A DNA stretch of 64,000 nucleotides, from assembly GCF_000342005.1 (NCBI RefSeq), contig NZ_AOHO01000058.1, positions 62,001 through 126,000 on the forward strand. The letters are read 5' to 3'. The translations under genes were made by a program, and so were the position numbers. Under the pieces are notes generated by a model that had not been told where the DNA came from, ran no database searches, and saw only the letters and a list, made by a program, of their open reading frames with translations. Each line of letters begins with the position of its first letter. The first letter of the stretch is position 1. Shown here piece by piece: positions 7,874 through 16,455 of this stretch. The DNA is from Amycolatopsis decaplanina DSM 44594 (GTDB taxonomy: Bacteria > Actinomycetota > Actinomycetes > Mycobacteriales > Pseudonocardiaceae).

Positions 7874-9268
7874 GTGAGCGAACGCTGGGACGCCGCGCCG
7901 GACAACGAACCGGCGCGGCCCGTGCCCGCCGATCCCGAGCAGCCGGACGGCAGCGAGCCGGAGACGGCCGAAAACGCGATCGGCACGGAAGACGTGCTGG
8001 ACGCCGAACCCGCTCAGCCGGTGGCCACCGAGCCGCCGCTGGGCGGGAAACGCGCCCGGCGCTCGCCGTGGAACCGCACGCGGGACCGCGTGATCGCCGC
8101 GGCGATCGTGGTGGTCGTCGCGGTCACCGGCATCGTCATCGGCGTGAACAGCGACAACGCGGCGACGGTCGCGCAGGTCGCCGCCACCCTGCCGCCCGGG
8201 CTCCCGCCCGCGCCCGCGCAAGTGCCCGGCTCCTTGAGCGAACTGTGGCAGGCTCCGAGTTCGTCGACGCCTGTCCCGATCGGCGAAGCCAACAGCGTCG
8301 TCACCGCGGACAAGGGCGAGGTACTCGGCCGTGATCCGTACACCGGCGACGTCCGGTGGCGTTACTCGCGCGATCTCGAACTGTGCACCGTCGCGCTCGC
8401 CGGGATCAAGGTGGACGCGGTGTACCGCAAGGACACCGGCTGCAGCGAGGTCACCCAGCTCGACGCGGGCACCGGCCGCCGCACGGCGCAGCGCAACGGC
8501 GACGCCGAACTCGGGACCAGGCTGGTCGTCGACGGATCGCATGTCACCACGACCGGAAAGAAACTGCTGAACACCTGGCGCGACGACCTGGTCAAGAGCA
8601 TGGAGTACGGCCAGGTCCCCGCCATCGTGAACCCGAACAAGCAGCCGAGGACGGGCTGCACCTACGGCACGGTGGCCGCCGCGGCCGGCAAGATCGGCGT
8701 GATCGAGCACTGCCCCGGCGACCCGGCCGACCGCTTCACCGTCTACCGCGCGACCAACGACGAGGCCGACGACCCGAAGGTCGACTACAGCACCGTGCTC
8801 GCCGGGAAGAACGCGAAGGTCGTCGCGATGTCCGGCGATCTCGCGCTGATCGTGCTTCCCGAGCAGAAACTGCTGGTCATCTACGGCGGCGACGGCCTGC
8901 AGAAATCGGCGTATCCACTCGACGTGCCCGACGCGGACATCGCGCAGGATCCGGTGGGCGGCACCATGACGACCGCGTGGACCGCGCAGGGCGTCTACTG
9001 GTTCACCGGCTCGAAGACCATGGCGTTCTCACGGGACGACCTCACCCCGCGCTGGACGCTGAACAACTCCACCGGCCCGGGTGTGACCTTCGGAGAACAG
9101 CTGGTCGTACCCATCCAGGGCGGGCTCGCCGTGCTCGACGAGACGAGCGGCACCACGATCCGCACCGTCGGCGTCGACCGGCGCGGCTACACCGGCCCGG
9201 TGCTGCTTTCCTCGGTCGGGCCGGTGCTGCTGGAGCAGCGCGGCCCCACCCTGGTCGCGCTCAAGTGA
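7874..9268 (+). CDS. Membrane-anchored PQQ-like beta-propeller protein
   Basis: Protein of 464 residues. An acidic, Pro-rich cytoplasmic N-terminus (about 60 residues) and a basic patch (KRARRSPWNRTR) precede one transmembrane helix at about 73-90. The exported remainder has repeated blades such as GEVLGRDPYTGDVRWRY, TQLDAGTGRRT and GGLAVLDETSGTTIRTV, with Cys residues that could form disulfides. This is the architecture of the actinobacterial propeller next to rhlE (Rv3212 in M. tuberculosis, from memory), linked to envelope functions. GTG start, 35 bp after the helicase, so probably the same transcript. Confidence 0.75.
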   Translation: MSERWDAAPDNEPARPVPADPEQPDGSEPETAENAIGTEDVLDAEPAQPVATEPPLGGKRARRSPWNRTRDRVIAAAIVVVVAVTGIVIGVNSDNAATVAQVAATLPPGLPPAPAQVPGSLSELWQAPSSSTPVPIGEANSVVTADKGEVLGRDPYTGDVRWRYSRDLELCTVALAGIKVDAVYRKDTGCSEVTQLDAGTGRRTAQRNGDAELGTRLVVDGSHVTTTGKKLLNTWRDDLVKSMEYGQVPAIVNPNKQPRTGCTYGTVAAAAGKIGVIEHCPGDPADRFTVYRATNDEADDPKVDYSTVLAGKNAKVVAMSGDLALIVLPEQKLLVIYGGDGLQKSAYPLDVPDADIAQDPVGGTMTTAWTAQGVYWFTGSKTMAFSRDDLTPRWTLNNSTGPGVTFGEQLVVPIQGGLAVLDETSGTTIRTVGVDRRGYTGPVLLSSVGPVLLEQRGPTLVALK

Positions 9269-9272
9269 CCAG

Positions 9273-9307
9273 CCGGCGGTAGCAAAGGTCCCTTGCTCCC
9301 GCCGCCG
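9273..9307. terminator. Family A repeat within a short GC-rich stem
   Basis: The family A core (GGTAGCAAAGGTCCCTTGCTC) is flanked by GGCGG and CCCGCCG so that the whole forms one hairpin. It fills the gap between the converging propeller gene (stop 9268) and the gene ending at 9308, and is inferred to terminate both. Confidence 0.65.
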
Positions 9308-9967
9308 TCATCGCGTCGTCGAGGTCTTGGTGCGGAACCGGCCGATCTCCTTCCAGCACCATTTGTCACCTTCGCGAGCGAGCGTGCCGGTGCCGGTGCG
9401 GGTTCGTCCTTCGACGTTCAGCGTGACGGCCATCGTGTACTCGGTTTCGGAGACCTTCGTGGCCTCGCCGAGCGTGGCGTTCGAAACGTCGCCGACTCGT
9501 TCGATGGCCTGCTCGACGTCCTTCTCCGCATTCCCGCACTTGAGCGCCGTCAACGCGGCCTTGTCGTGGGCGTTGATGCCGTCGACGATCGCCTGCGCGG
9601 TCCCTTCAGGGCCGGCCGCCTTGTCTGCCTTGTCGTCACCGAGGAAGAAGCCGGGAGCGACGAACCCGGTGATGCCCAGCGTGACCAGCACCACGACAGC
9701 GGCTGCGATACCCACCAGCAGGCCGGTCTTGTTGTTCTTCGGTGGCGCGGGCGGCCCGCCGAAGCCCTGTGGGTACTGCTGGTTCTGACCGTAGTGCTGC
9801 TGGCCGTAGCCGGGGTACTGCTGCTGGGGGTACGCGCCGCTTTGGTCGTAACCGCCGCCCTCCTGGTATTGCTGCCCCGGGTATTGCTGCCCCGGGTATT
9901 GCTGCCCTGGGTACTGCTGCCCGCCTTGGCCGTAACCGGGCTGTCCTGGCTGGGGTGGGTAGGTCAT
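9308..9967 (-). CDS. Gln/Tyr-rich membrane protein with exported DUF4878-like domain
   Basis: Protein of 219 residues. The first 78 residues are low complexity, with perfect tandem copies of YPGQQ and further Y/G/Q/P-rich sequence, then KNNK and a single transmembrane helix (TGLLVGIAAAVVVLVTLGI). The exported domain (AQAIVDGINAHD, then paired strands ending GDKWCWKEIGRF) looks like the NTF2/DUF4878 type. The role is unknown; such proteins are often placed near membrane stress or secretion functions. It converges on the propeller gene. The repeat DNA around 9875-9915 is prone to copy-number change. Confidence 0.65.
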   Translation of the reverse strand: MTYPPQPGQPGYGQGGQQYPGQQYPGQQYPGQQYQEGGGYDQSGAYPQQQYPGYGQQHYGQNQQYPQGFGGPPAPPKNNKTGLLVGIAAAVVVLVTLGITGFVAPGFFLGDDKADKAAGPEGTAQAIVDGINAHDKAALTALKCGNAEKDVEQAIERVGDVSNATLGEATKVSETEYTMAVTLNVEGRTRTGTGTLAREGDKWCWKEIGRFRTKTSTTR

Positions 9968-10085
9968 CAGCGGCGCCCTTCGTCCTCGCTGCGGGGCAGC
10001 GTGTTCATCTACGACATGCCCAGTGAGCCACAGTTTCGCGGGGACGGAAGGGTTTTTCGATCAGAGTGGCACTTTCCTGCCGTGT

Positions 10086-10424
10086 TCAGCTCCACCAGAA
10101 CAGGCTCAGCGCGGCCGTCACGCTCACCACGACGCCGAGACCCGCGAAGCCGGCGACGCGGCCATTACGTGTATCGACGACCCGTTGTGCCAGCAAGGCG
10201 ACGACCGCCGCGACCGGATGTCCGATCAGCATCAACGGCCCCGGCCCGGGAGCACCGGTGAACAGGCAGATCCCGGCGATCACGACGACGCACACCGCGA
10301 GCACGGCCATCCCCGCCGCGAGCGATCCGGTCAGCCCGCGCCAGAACCGGCCGCGTTCGGGCGTCGCGGGCTGCTCCACGGGCGGCGGTGTGATCGCGAG
10401 CTCCTCTGTGTCCGGTGACGACAC
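10086..10424 (-). CDS. Small three-helix membrane protein
   Basis: Protein of 112 residues from a GTG at 10424 preceded by GGCGAGG. After about 35 soluble, acidic residues come three hydrophobic segments (LAAGMAVLAVCVVVIAG, LMLIGHPVAAVVALLA, FAGLGVVVSVTAALSLFW). No recognised family. It lies 34 bp after the RecB-type nuclease gene in the same direction and may be co-transcribed with it. Longer upstream readings in this frame overlap the nuclease and are shadows. Confidence 0.55.
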   Translation of the reverse strand: MSSPDTEELAITPPPVEQPATPERGRFWRGLTGSLAAGMAVLAVCVVVIAGICLFTGAPGPGPLMLIGHPVAAVVALLAQRVVDTRNGRVAGFAGLGVVVSVTAALSLFWWS

Positions 10425-10458
10425 GTCCTCGCCTGTCCAATCGTCGGGTCTCGGGAAT

Positions 10459-11319
10459 CTAGGGCGCCAACAGCTCCCACGGCTGAGCCGCGGGCCCGGC
10501 CTCCTGGCCTGCCGCGCAACTGGGGCGGAAGTCGCACCAAGAGCAACGGCGGCCCGGGCGTGCCGGGAACAACACGTCCTCGTCGCCGCCGGCGTCCAGG
10601 GTATCCGTCGCCAGCCGCAGGTCCCCGGCGGTCTCGTCGGCGCGTTGGAGATGTCGTTGGAGGCTCTGCTCGGTGTGCTCGGCCGCCGCGATGGTTCCGG
10701 TGGGCACGTGGTGCAGCTCGACCTGGTAGCACGGCGTCCGCAGCGTCCTGGCGGCCGCGACCGCGTACAACGCCAAAGCCTGCGAAGAGCGCGCCTCGTA
10801 CTCGTCCGGCTCACGACGGCCGGTCTTGTAGTCGATGATCACCAGTTCCCGGCCGCGCTGATCGATACGGTCGGCGCGGCCCTCGATGATGTGTCTGGGT
10901 CCGCTGCCCGGCTCGAGCGTGACCGGCGCCGAAACCCAGCGCTCCAGCCCGACCGGATCGACGCTGACGTCGTTGTGCTCGACGTACTCCGCGACCCAGG
11001 CCTTGGCCCTGGCCCGGTACCGGGCGGCCTGGTCGGCGTCTTCGAACCCGGCGTCCTTCCAGTGCTCGGCCACGAGCGCCATCGCCCGTTGCGGGACGCG
11101 CTTGGTCACCGGCAGGTCGAACAACGCCCGCAGCGCGTTGTGCACCACCGCACCCAGCGTGCTGTGCGCCCATGCGCCGGTGCGTGCCGGGGACGGGCGG
11201 TCCAGATACGACATGCGGTAGCGGCGCGGGCAATCTTCGAACGTCGCGAGGCGCGCGGGCGAGACCTTCGTCAGCTTGCGCGGCGCTTCGACGCCGAAGT
11301 CGAAACCAATCTGCTCCAT
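10459..11319 (-). CDS. RecB-family PD-(D/E)XK nuclease with Fe-S cluster motif
   Basis: Protein of 286 residues. The nuclease core is seen as GRADRID and then ELVIIDYKTG (D-x-K, with an upstream Asp in a beta hairpin) and a helix with QALALYA. An N-terminal Cys in FEDCPRRYRM and a C-terminal cluster CSWCDFRPSC supply the four cysteines that staple RecB/Cas4-type nucleases around a 4Fe-4S cluster. It is a stand-alone exonuclease-like protein, common in actinobacteria, presumably for DNA repair. No helicase partner is adjacent. The MarC-side terminators at 11387-11477 separate it from the upstream gene. Confidence 0.85.
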   Translation of the reverse strand: MEQIGFDFGVEAPRKLTKVSPARLATFEDCPRRYRMSYLDRPSPARTGAWAHSTLGAVVHNALRALFDLPVTKRVPQRAMALVAEHWKDAGFEDADQAARYRARAKAWVAEYVEHNDVSVDPVGLERWVSAPVTLEPGSGPRHIIEGRADRIDQRGRELVIIDYKTGRREPDEYEARSSQALALYAVAAARTLRTPCYQVELHHVPTGTIAAAEHTEQSLQRHLQRADETAGDLRLATDTLDAGGDEDVLFPARPGRRCSWCDFRPSCAAGQEAGPAAQPWELLAP

Positions 11320-11386
11320 CGGATCACCCCGCCTGCAACGCTACGCACCCCCACCGACACTTTTCGAGGGGATCCCCAGGAAGGAA

Positions 11387-11407
11387 GCAAGGGACCTTTG
11401 CTACCGC
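11387..11407. repeat. Repeat family A copy
   Basis: AGCAAGGGACCTTTGCTACC and one further base, between marC (upstream in transcription) and the nuclease gene. It is adjacent to, but separate from, the larger palindrome at 11424-11477. Confidence 0.7.
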
Positions 11408-11423
11408 TCGCGCCTGGGCCTGG

Positions 11424-11477
11424 GTACATGAAGGCCCTCTTCCTGTACACAGGCGCAAGGAAGGGGCCTTCATGTAC
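11424..11477. terminator. Palindrome after the MarC gene
   Basis: Inverted arms beginning GTACATGAAGGCCC and ending GGGGCCTTCATGTAC, with further pairing TTCCT/AGGAA and a loop of about 12 bases. It lies 14 bp beyond the marC stop codon and so probably terminates that transcript before the nuclease gene. Confidence 0.65.
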
Positions 11478-11490
11478 TTGGGAACGACCG

Positions 11491-12120
11491 TCACGTGCCC
11501 GAGATGAAGCCCTTCACCGAGTTCGCCACCAGCTCGACCGCGATCGCGGCCAGCAGCAGACCGGCGATCTTCGCCAGCAGCGTGATCCCGCTTTCCTTGA
11601 TCAGCCGGATGACCACGCCCGAGTACCGCATGCACAGGTACAGCACGAAGTGCACCGTCACGATCGAAAGCGCGAGAGCCACGTACGCGCCGACGTGCCC
11701 CTCGGCCTGCCGTACGAAGACGATGGTCGCGGCGATCGCACCGGGACCGGCGAGCAGCGGCGTCCCGAGCGGCACGAGGGCGACGTTGACGTCGTCGCCC
11801 GCCGCTTCGGCCTCGCCGCCGGTCTTGCCGGTGAGCAGCTGCAGGGCGATGAGCAGCAGCAACAGCCCGCCCGCGCCCTGCAGCGCCGGGATCCCGATGC
11901 CGAGGTAGGACAGGATCGCTTGTCCCGCGACGGCGAACAGCGAGATCACCAGCAGGGAGACCAGCACCGCCTGCCGCGCGGCCTTGGCGCGGAACGCCAC
12001 CGACTTGCGGCCGGTCAGGCTCAGGAACACCGGCACCGTGCCGGGCGGGTCCATGATGACGATCAGCGTGATCGTCGCGCTCATGAACAGGCGCGCGTCG
12101 AAGAAGTCCGTGATCGTCAC
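11491..12120 (-). CDS. MarC family integral membrane protein
   Basis: Protein of 209 residues with six hydrophobic helices. The hallmark segment LFMSATITLIVIMDPPGTVPVFLSLT near the N-terminus contains the conserved Asp-Pro-x-Gly-x-x-Pro of MarC, and PLLAGPGAIAATIV matches the second conserved loop. The family is universal but of uncertain function; it is not the multidrug pump it was once thought to be. The GTG start at 12118-12120 overlaps the stop of the PHP gene (GTGA), so the two are translationally coupled. Upstream in-frame sequence to 13098 is antisense/shadow of the PHP gene. Confidence 0.85.
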   Translation of the reverse strand: MTITDFFDARLFMSATITLIVIMDPPGTVPVFLSLTGRKSVAFRAKAARQAVLVSLLVISLFAVAGQAILSYLGIGIPALQGAGGLLLLLIALQLLTGKTGGEAEAAGDDVNVALVPLGTPLLAGPGAIAATIVFVRQAEGHVGAYVALALSIVTVHFVLYLCMRYSGVVIRLIKESGITLLAKIAGLLLAAIAVELVANSVKGFISGT

Positions 12121-12980
12121 CGGGTCACGACCTGGTATCCGGTCGACCGCGCGACGAGTTCTTCGAGCGCGAGCGGATCGGTGGTCTCGTCGCCGAGATC
12201 GATGGTCTTGTTCGTGCCGTGGTAGTCGCTCGACCCGGTGCGCACGAGTCCCAGCTCCCCCGCCAGCCCGTGCAGCTGGACGCGGGTCTCCTCGTCGTGG
12301 TTCGGGTGGTCGACCTCGACGCCGGTGAGCCCGTGCGCGGCCAGTCCGGCGAGCACGTCGACGGTGATGGTCGCGCCACGCGTGTAGGCGAAGGGATGCG
12401 CGATGACGGTGACCCCGCCCGCCTCCGCGATCATGTCGATCGCGTCCTCCACGAGCGTGTCCTGCCGCGCCACGAAGTATCCGCTGCCGTTGCCGAGGTA
12501 GCTCCCGAACGCCTCGTTCACCGATGAGACGACGCCGGCGCGGACCAGGGCCTGCGCGAGGTGCGGCCGTCCGGCCGAACCGTCCTCGGGGAGCAGCGAC
12601 ATGACCTCGTCGGGATCGACCGGGAGACCGTCCGCGGCCATCCGCTCGGCCATCACGCGCAGCCGCCATCGCCGCTCCGACCGCAGCCGGGTCTGTTCGG
12701 CGACGACCGCCGGCGATTCCGGGTCGAAGAGGTACGCGAGCAGGTGGACGCTGATGTGCCGCCCGGTCACCGGATCGACGGAGATCGTGGACAGCTCGGC
12801 GCCGGGAACCAGGGTGAGCCCTGGCGGAAGTGCCTCGGCGGCCGGGGCCCAGCCGGCCGTGGTGTCGTGATCGGTGATCGCGACTACGTCGAGGCCCGCC
12901 TTCGCGGCGGCGGCGACCAGCCCGGCAGGGCTGTCGGTACCGTCGGAGGCGGTGGAGTGGGCGTGCAGGTCGATGCGCAT
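12117..12980 (-). CDS. PHP-domain phosphoesterase (RNase AM/nucleotidase-like)
   Basis: Protein of 287 residues. The N-terminal DLHAHSTASDGTDSP and ITDHDTTAGW are PHP motifs I and II with metal-binding His/Asp. Further metal ligands appear in PGAELST, IAHPF and the C-terminal GSSDYHG. The length and motifs match the family including E. coli RNase AM (YciV/TrpH) and 3',5'-nucleoside bisphosphate phosphatases, so a role in nucleotide or short-RNA turnover is likely. It is coupled to marC by a 4-bp overlap. Confidence 0.85.
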   Translation of the reverse strand: MRIDLHAHSTASDGTDSPAGLVAAAAKAGLDVVAITDHDTTAGWAPAAEALPPGLTLVPGAELSTISVDPVTGRHISVHLLAYLFDPESPAVVAEQTRLRSERRWRLRVMAERMAADGLPVDPDEVMSLLPEDGSAGRPHLAQALVRAGVVSSVNEAFGSYLGNGSGYFVARQDTLVEDAIDMIAEAGGVTVIAHPFAYTRGATITVDVLAGLAAHGLTGVEVDHPNHDEETRVQLHGLAGELGLVRTGSSDYHGTNKTIDLGDETTDPLALEELVARSTGYQVVTR

Positions 12981-13122
12981 CGCGGCCAGTATCTATCGCG
13001 CTGTTCAGGGCCGCGCTGCCAGGGCGCGACCGGGTGACCTGCGTTGCAGTCCGCGGCGACGGCGCCCTGCCATCACGCCCCTGAGGCCCGCCGGCCAAAG
13101 GCGCGCGACTCCGGGACCCGCG

Positions 13123-13683
13123 CTAACCGACCTTCTTCTTGCCGCGTGCCGCACGCTGCGCCTTGATCATCGAGAAACGCTCGGCCTGCTTCTGCTTGTC
13201 GCCGAAGACGAGCTCGGAAATCGTGTCGTAGAACTCTTCCGGCTTTGGCAGGTAGTCGATGCGGTTCAGCGCCTGGATCTGACCGGCGGACTCGACCACC
13301 ATGGTCCCGTACCCCATCATCCGGCCCCACGCCGAACGTTCGTAGGTGAGGTCGGTGACCTTGGTGATCGGCATCATCAGCACCTTGGTGGTGTAGACAC
13401 CGGTGGTCATCACGAATCGTTTGTCGGTGACGACCAGCCGCTCGACCCACCACTCCATCACCACGTACGCGAAGCGCAGGATGACGAGCAACGCGGCGTA
13501 CCAGAGGATGTTCTGGATGACCCACGCGGCAGGCGGCAGCAGGTAGGACACCAGGACGCAGACGGCCAGCAAGGCCACCGCCTCGAAGGTGTCCCACAGG
13601 AGCACCGCCCAGTGACGGCGAATCCTGATGACCCGACGCTCGGTGTCGAGGAGATACTCGTCTGGATCGCGTGGGGCGAACAT
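13123..13683 (-). CDS. Bacterial PH-domain membrane protein
   Basis: Protein of 186 residues. Two transmembrane helices (about 28-48 and 56-74) follow a short N-terminus with an RRVIRIRRHW strand. After them comes a bacterial pleckstrin-homology fold (ERLVVTDKRFVMTTGVYTTKVLMMPITKVTDL), then a basic tail ending RGKKKVG. Such proteins sit at the membrane; the function is unknown. An 8-bp inverted repeat (CAGGGCGC at 13020, GCGCCCTG at 13062) lies downstream and may serve as its terminator. Confidence 0.75.
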   Translation of the reverse strand: MFAPRDPDEYLLDTERRVIRIRRHWAVLLWDTFEAVALLAVCVLVSYLLPPAAWVIQNILWYAALLVILRFAYVVMEWWVERLVVTDKRFVMTTGVYTTKVLMMPITKVTDLTYERSAWGRMMGYGTMVVESAGQIQALNRIDYLPKPEEFYDTISELVFGDKQKQAERFSMIKAQRAARGKKKVG

Positions 13684-13706
13684 ACCGATAGAGTATCCGC
13701 CGTCCG

Positions 13707-13868
13707 CTAGCTGAAGACGTTGCTGACGAAGGTGATCACCGATTCGGCCGAGTCACGAAGGAAGCCGATGATGTTTCCCACGAGGCCCGCGGCCTGACCT
13801 GGCTGCGCGATCACGAAGAACAGCACCAACGCGATTCCTGCGAAAGTGAGGAGCTTTTTCGCGTTCAC
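13707..13868 (-). CDS. Small single-helix membrane protein (53 aa)
   Basis: GTG start at 13866-13868, TAG at 13707-13709. The protein begins (M)NAKKLLTFAGIALVLFF, a positively charged N-terminus and one hydrophobic helix, then a short polar stretch (QPGQAAG) and an amphipathic tail (GFLRDSAESVITFVSNVF). An AGGA lies about 10 bases upstream. Codon use is actinobacterial, with high GC3 except in the N-terminal Lys/Phe codons. Its role is unknown. It lies 24 bp upstream of the PH-domain gene in the same direction, so the two may form an operon. Confidence 0.6.
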   Translation of the reverse strand: MNAKKLLTFAGIALVLFFVIAQPGQAAGLVGNIIGFLRDSAESVITFVSNVFS

Positions 13869-13942
13869 AGCGATCAATCCTGTCTCTTACGGTGACTGAC
13901 TGCGGATACTGACCATTCATTTTGTACCGCACCTTCCACCCG

Positions 13943-13962
13943 CGCGGGAGGGAAGTCCCGCG
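13943..13962. other. Short perfect hairpin between divergent genes
   Basis: CGCGGGA (13943-13949) and TCCCGCG (13956-13962) form a 7-bp stem with a 6-base loop in the promoter region between the small membrane protein and the NUDIX gene. It could be a regulatory site or a 5'-UTR hairpin; nothing else in the 185-bp gap is identifiable. Confidence 0.35.
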
Positions 13963-14054
13963 CTTGGGTCAGCCGGCAGGGGGAAGTGTACCGTACGGCT
14001 ACTCTCCGTGTACAGGACAGCCATTGTCAGGAAGCCCGCGTCTACCATTCGGGA

Positions 14055-14483
14055 ATGAACACCGTTTCGGGCAGCACCGTCCGCTGTGTCGGCGGCATCG
14101 TTCACGACGAACTGGGGCGGATTCTGCTGATCCGGCGCGCGAATGAACCCGGACGTGGACTCTGGTCGGTCCCCGGCGGCCGCGTGGAACCAGGCGAAAC
14201 GGACGAAGCGGCCGTCATTCGTGAGATGCTCGAAGAGACCGGGCTCGACGTGATACCGGGCACATACGTCGGTAACGCCCGCCGCGGCCACTACGACATC
14301 CACGACTACGCCTGCGCGGTCACCGGCGGCACTCTCCGTGCCGGGGACGACGCCGACGACGCCCGGTGGATCGACGCCGAAACCTTGATCGAACTCGACA
14401 AAGACGGCCGCTTGGCCGAACTCCTGTTCGTCACTCTCCGCGACTGGGGAGTGCTGCCGACCGGGAATACCCCATCGTCTTGA
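14055..14483 (+). CDS. NUDIX hydrolase
   Basis: Protein of 142 residues starting at ATG 14055. The NUDIX box is complete: GRVEPGETDEAAVIREMLEE followed by TGL. The strand before it (GRILLIRRANEPGRGLWSVPGG) is typical of MutT/ADP-ribose pyrophosphatase-like enzymes. It hydrolyses a nucleoside diphosphate linked to an unknown moiety. An in-frame ATG at 13986 would add 23 residues of no family character. Single gene, ended by a strong palindrome. Confidence 0.85.
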   Translation: MNTVSGSTVRCVGGIVHDELGRILLIRRANEPGRGLWSVPGGRVEPGETDEAAVIREMLEETGLDVIPGTYVGNARRGHYDIHDYACAVTGGTLRAGDDADDARWIDAETLIELDKDGRLAELLFVTLRDWGVLPTGNTPSS

Positions 14484-14591
14484 CACCCGTCGTGCCCGGT
14501 CCGGCGAAAGACGCGGGGATAAAGCGACGCGTGAGGTGAAAATTATCCTCGCCGATGCTTTCCCGACATCTCGGAGAGCCGAAAGATCACA

Positions 14592-14648
14592 GGTCCGTGA
14601 AGGCCTCCTTGAGGGACCCTGGGTCCCTCAAGGAGGCCTTCACGGACC
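14592..14648. terminator. 28-bp perfect palindrome (family B) between convergent genes
   Basis: The left arm 14592-14619 begins GGTCCGTGAAGGCCTCC and the right arm 14621-14648 is its exact complement, with a one-base loop. It lies between the NUDIX gene (stop 14483) and the DUF2332 gene (stop 14670). A second family B copy with closely related sequence lies at 41681-41735. Inferred bidirectional terminator. Confidence 0.8.
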
Positions 14649-14669
14649 ACGCACACAACCAGGCCGGGC

Positions 14670-15809
14670 CTAAACCGGCAGCCAGGTCATCCGCTGCCCG
14701 TGCGGGGCCGTTCTGGCCAGCGCTCGCACGTCCGGGACCCCGCCGTCCCAGCGGACGAGGCCGAGCACGGCCTGGTCCGCTGGTTCGGCCAGATCGGTCC
14801 TGCCGGGCACCAGGGGCTCCAGCGCGGCGGCGTAGAACTCCTCGCTGACCCACCACAACGGCCGGTCCGCGGCGAGCTTCCGGAGGGCCTCGAGGAAGTC
14901 CGTCCGCCGCTCCCCCAGGTACGCCAGCACGTGACTGGTCAGCACGACGAGAGGGGCGTCGGCGGGCAGGGTGGCGGCCGCCGAGGCGAGATCGTCGACG
15001 GCGTCACCGGCGATCAGCTCCGGCCGCTGCTTGCCCTGCGCCGCCGCAGCCGTGCGCAGGAGCCGGATCCGGTCCGGCTGGTCAGCCCAGACACAGGCTT
15101 CGAGCCAGGCCAGTTCGTCTTCGTCCGCGAGGTCCACCGGGGCGCGGTCGAGGCCGGCGCGTGCGGTGATCGTCAGCTTCTTCGGCACCTTCGGCGTGAC
15201 GGCGCCGGGCGCGAGGTCCAGCGCGCAGTGCAGGCCGACCGCGGTCTTCGCGGGCCCGGCGGTGAGCTGTTCACCGCCGTCGCACTGGTAGCGGTAGGCG
15301 TATTTGTCCAGGCCGAGGAGCAGGCCCGCGCTGCAACCGACCTCGAGCAGCGCGATCTTGCCGCCCGCCTCCTTCGCCGCCGCCGTCACGGCGGGGTAGA
15401 GCAGCGCGGCACGGCGGACCTCGTTGGTCTGCGTGTACCGCGAGGAGATGATCGCCCGCGCCTTGTCCGCCCGCTCCAGCAGGAAGGAGCGGAACAGCGG
15501 CCACGTCTCCGAATCCACGCCGTCGAAACCGCCGACGGACGGGTAGTACCGCGAGAGCGGGTGGATGGGGTCGGCCTGGATGAGCCGGTGAGCCGTCGCC
15601 ATGAGCAGCGTTCCGCGGGCTTCACCGCCCCGGGCGTCGGTCAGCAGCCCGGCGACGTCGTCGTCCTCGGACGCCTTCGCCGCCAGGTGCTCGTACAGCG
15701 GCGAAACACCGGCCGCCTCGACCGTCGCGAACTTCCGCAGGCGGCTCTTGATCTCATCCAGCCCGATGGGCATCGACGCGCTCCCTCTTCCGTTCGTGAC
15801 ACCCGTCAT
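14670..15809 (-). CDS. DUF2332 family protein
   Basis: Protein of 379 residues (or 367 from the ATG at 15773). The core has LLEVGCSAGLLLGLDKYAYRY, which looks like motif I of an AdoMet-dependent methyltransferase fold, and later LVVLTSHVLAYLG at a position like motif IV. The N-terminal half (SPLYEHLA, HPLSRYYPSVGG) is typical of DUF2332. Activity is not established; a methyltransferase-like fold is inferred. The ATG at 15809 overlaps the stop of the MaoC gene by 4 bp. Confidence 0.75.
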   Translation of the reverse strand: MTGVTNGRGSASMPIGLDEIKSRLRKFATVEAAGVSPLYEHLAAKASEDDDVAGLLTDARGGEARGTLLMATAHRLIQADPIHPLSRYYPSVGGFDGVDSETWPLFRSFLLERADKARAIISSRYTQTNEVRRAALLYPAVTAAAKEAGGKIALLEVGCSAGLLLGLDKYAYRYQCDGGEQLTAGPAKTAVGLHCALDLAPGAVTPKVPKKLTITARAGLDRAPVDLADEDELAWLEACVWADQPDRIRLLRTAAAAQGKQRPELIAGDAVDDLASAAATLPADAPLVVLTSHVLAYLGERRTDFLEALRKLAADRPLWWVSEEFYAAALEPLVPGRTDLAEPADQAVLGLVRWDGGVPDVRALARTAPHGQRMTWLPV

Positions 15810-16384
15810 TCATGCGGGACAGGGCGACCTGGCTGTTCGCCGCCCCTGGTGTCACCGTAAGACCGTTTCGGCACCATCACCTTGCGACGGAACACACAGA
15901 CGATCGTGCCGTCCTGCTTGTAGCCGCGGGTCTCGACGTAGACGACGCCACGGTCGTCCTTCGACTTCGACGGCGTCTTGTCCAGCACTTCGGTCTCGCC
16001 GTAGATGGTGTCACCGTGGAAGGTCGGCTTCACGTGTTTCAGCGATTCGACCTCGAGGTTCGCGATCGCCTTGCCGGACACGTCCGGCACCGACATCCCC
16101 AGCAGCAGCGAGTAGATGTAGTTGCCGACCACGACGTTCTTGCCGAAGTCGGTGGTCTCCTCGGCGTAGTGCGCGTCGAGGTGCAGCGGATGGTGGTTCA
16201 TGGTGATGAGGCAGAACAGGTGGTCGTCGTACTCGGTGACCGTTTTGCCCGGCCAGTGCTTGTAGACCGCACCGACCTCGAACTCTTCGTAATAGCGACC
16301 GAACTGCACCCATTCCTCCTGAACGAGTAACGCGGCGTGAGCCTGGAACGACAGGCCTTCGTGTTGAGGAGTACCCTCGATCAT
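15806..16384 (-). CDS. MaoC-like (R)-hydratase/dehydratase
   Basis: Protein of 192 residues from ATG 16384; a GTG at 16411 would add nine residues and neither start has a strong ribosome-binding site. It shows the hot-dog/MaoC pattern: FEVGAVYKHWPGKTVTEYDDHLFCLITMNHHPLHLD, with the catalytic Asp and His in the hydratase motif, then FGKNVVVGNYIYSLLLGMS. It likely hydrates or dehydrates an acyl-CoA, as in mesaconyl-CoA or 2-enoyl-CoA hydratases. It is upstream of and coupled to DUF2332, and divergent from corA. Confidence 0.8.
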   Translation of the reverse strand: MIEGTPQHEGLSFQAHAALLVQEEWVQFGRYYEEFEVGAVYKHWPGKTVTEYDDHLFCLITMNHHPLHLDAHYAEETTDFGKNVVVGNYIYSLLLGMSVPDVSGKAIANLEVESLKHVKPTFHGDTIYGETEVLDKTPSKSKDDRGVVYVETRGYKQDGTIVCVFRRKVMVPKRSYGDTRGGEQPGRPVPHE

Positions 16385-16455
16385 TGGTGTCGGCTCGTCA
16401 ACGCGACCCACACCACTGCGTAACCGTCCGCCGAGCCGAGGAGGTGAGGAACCCG

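Noticed and set aside
12121..13098. Extension of marC to 535 codons
   Set aside because: The extra part overlaps the PHP gene in another frame and is Arg/Gly-rich without membrane helices.
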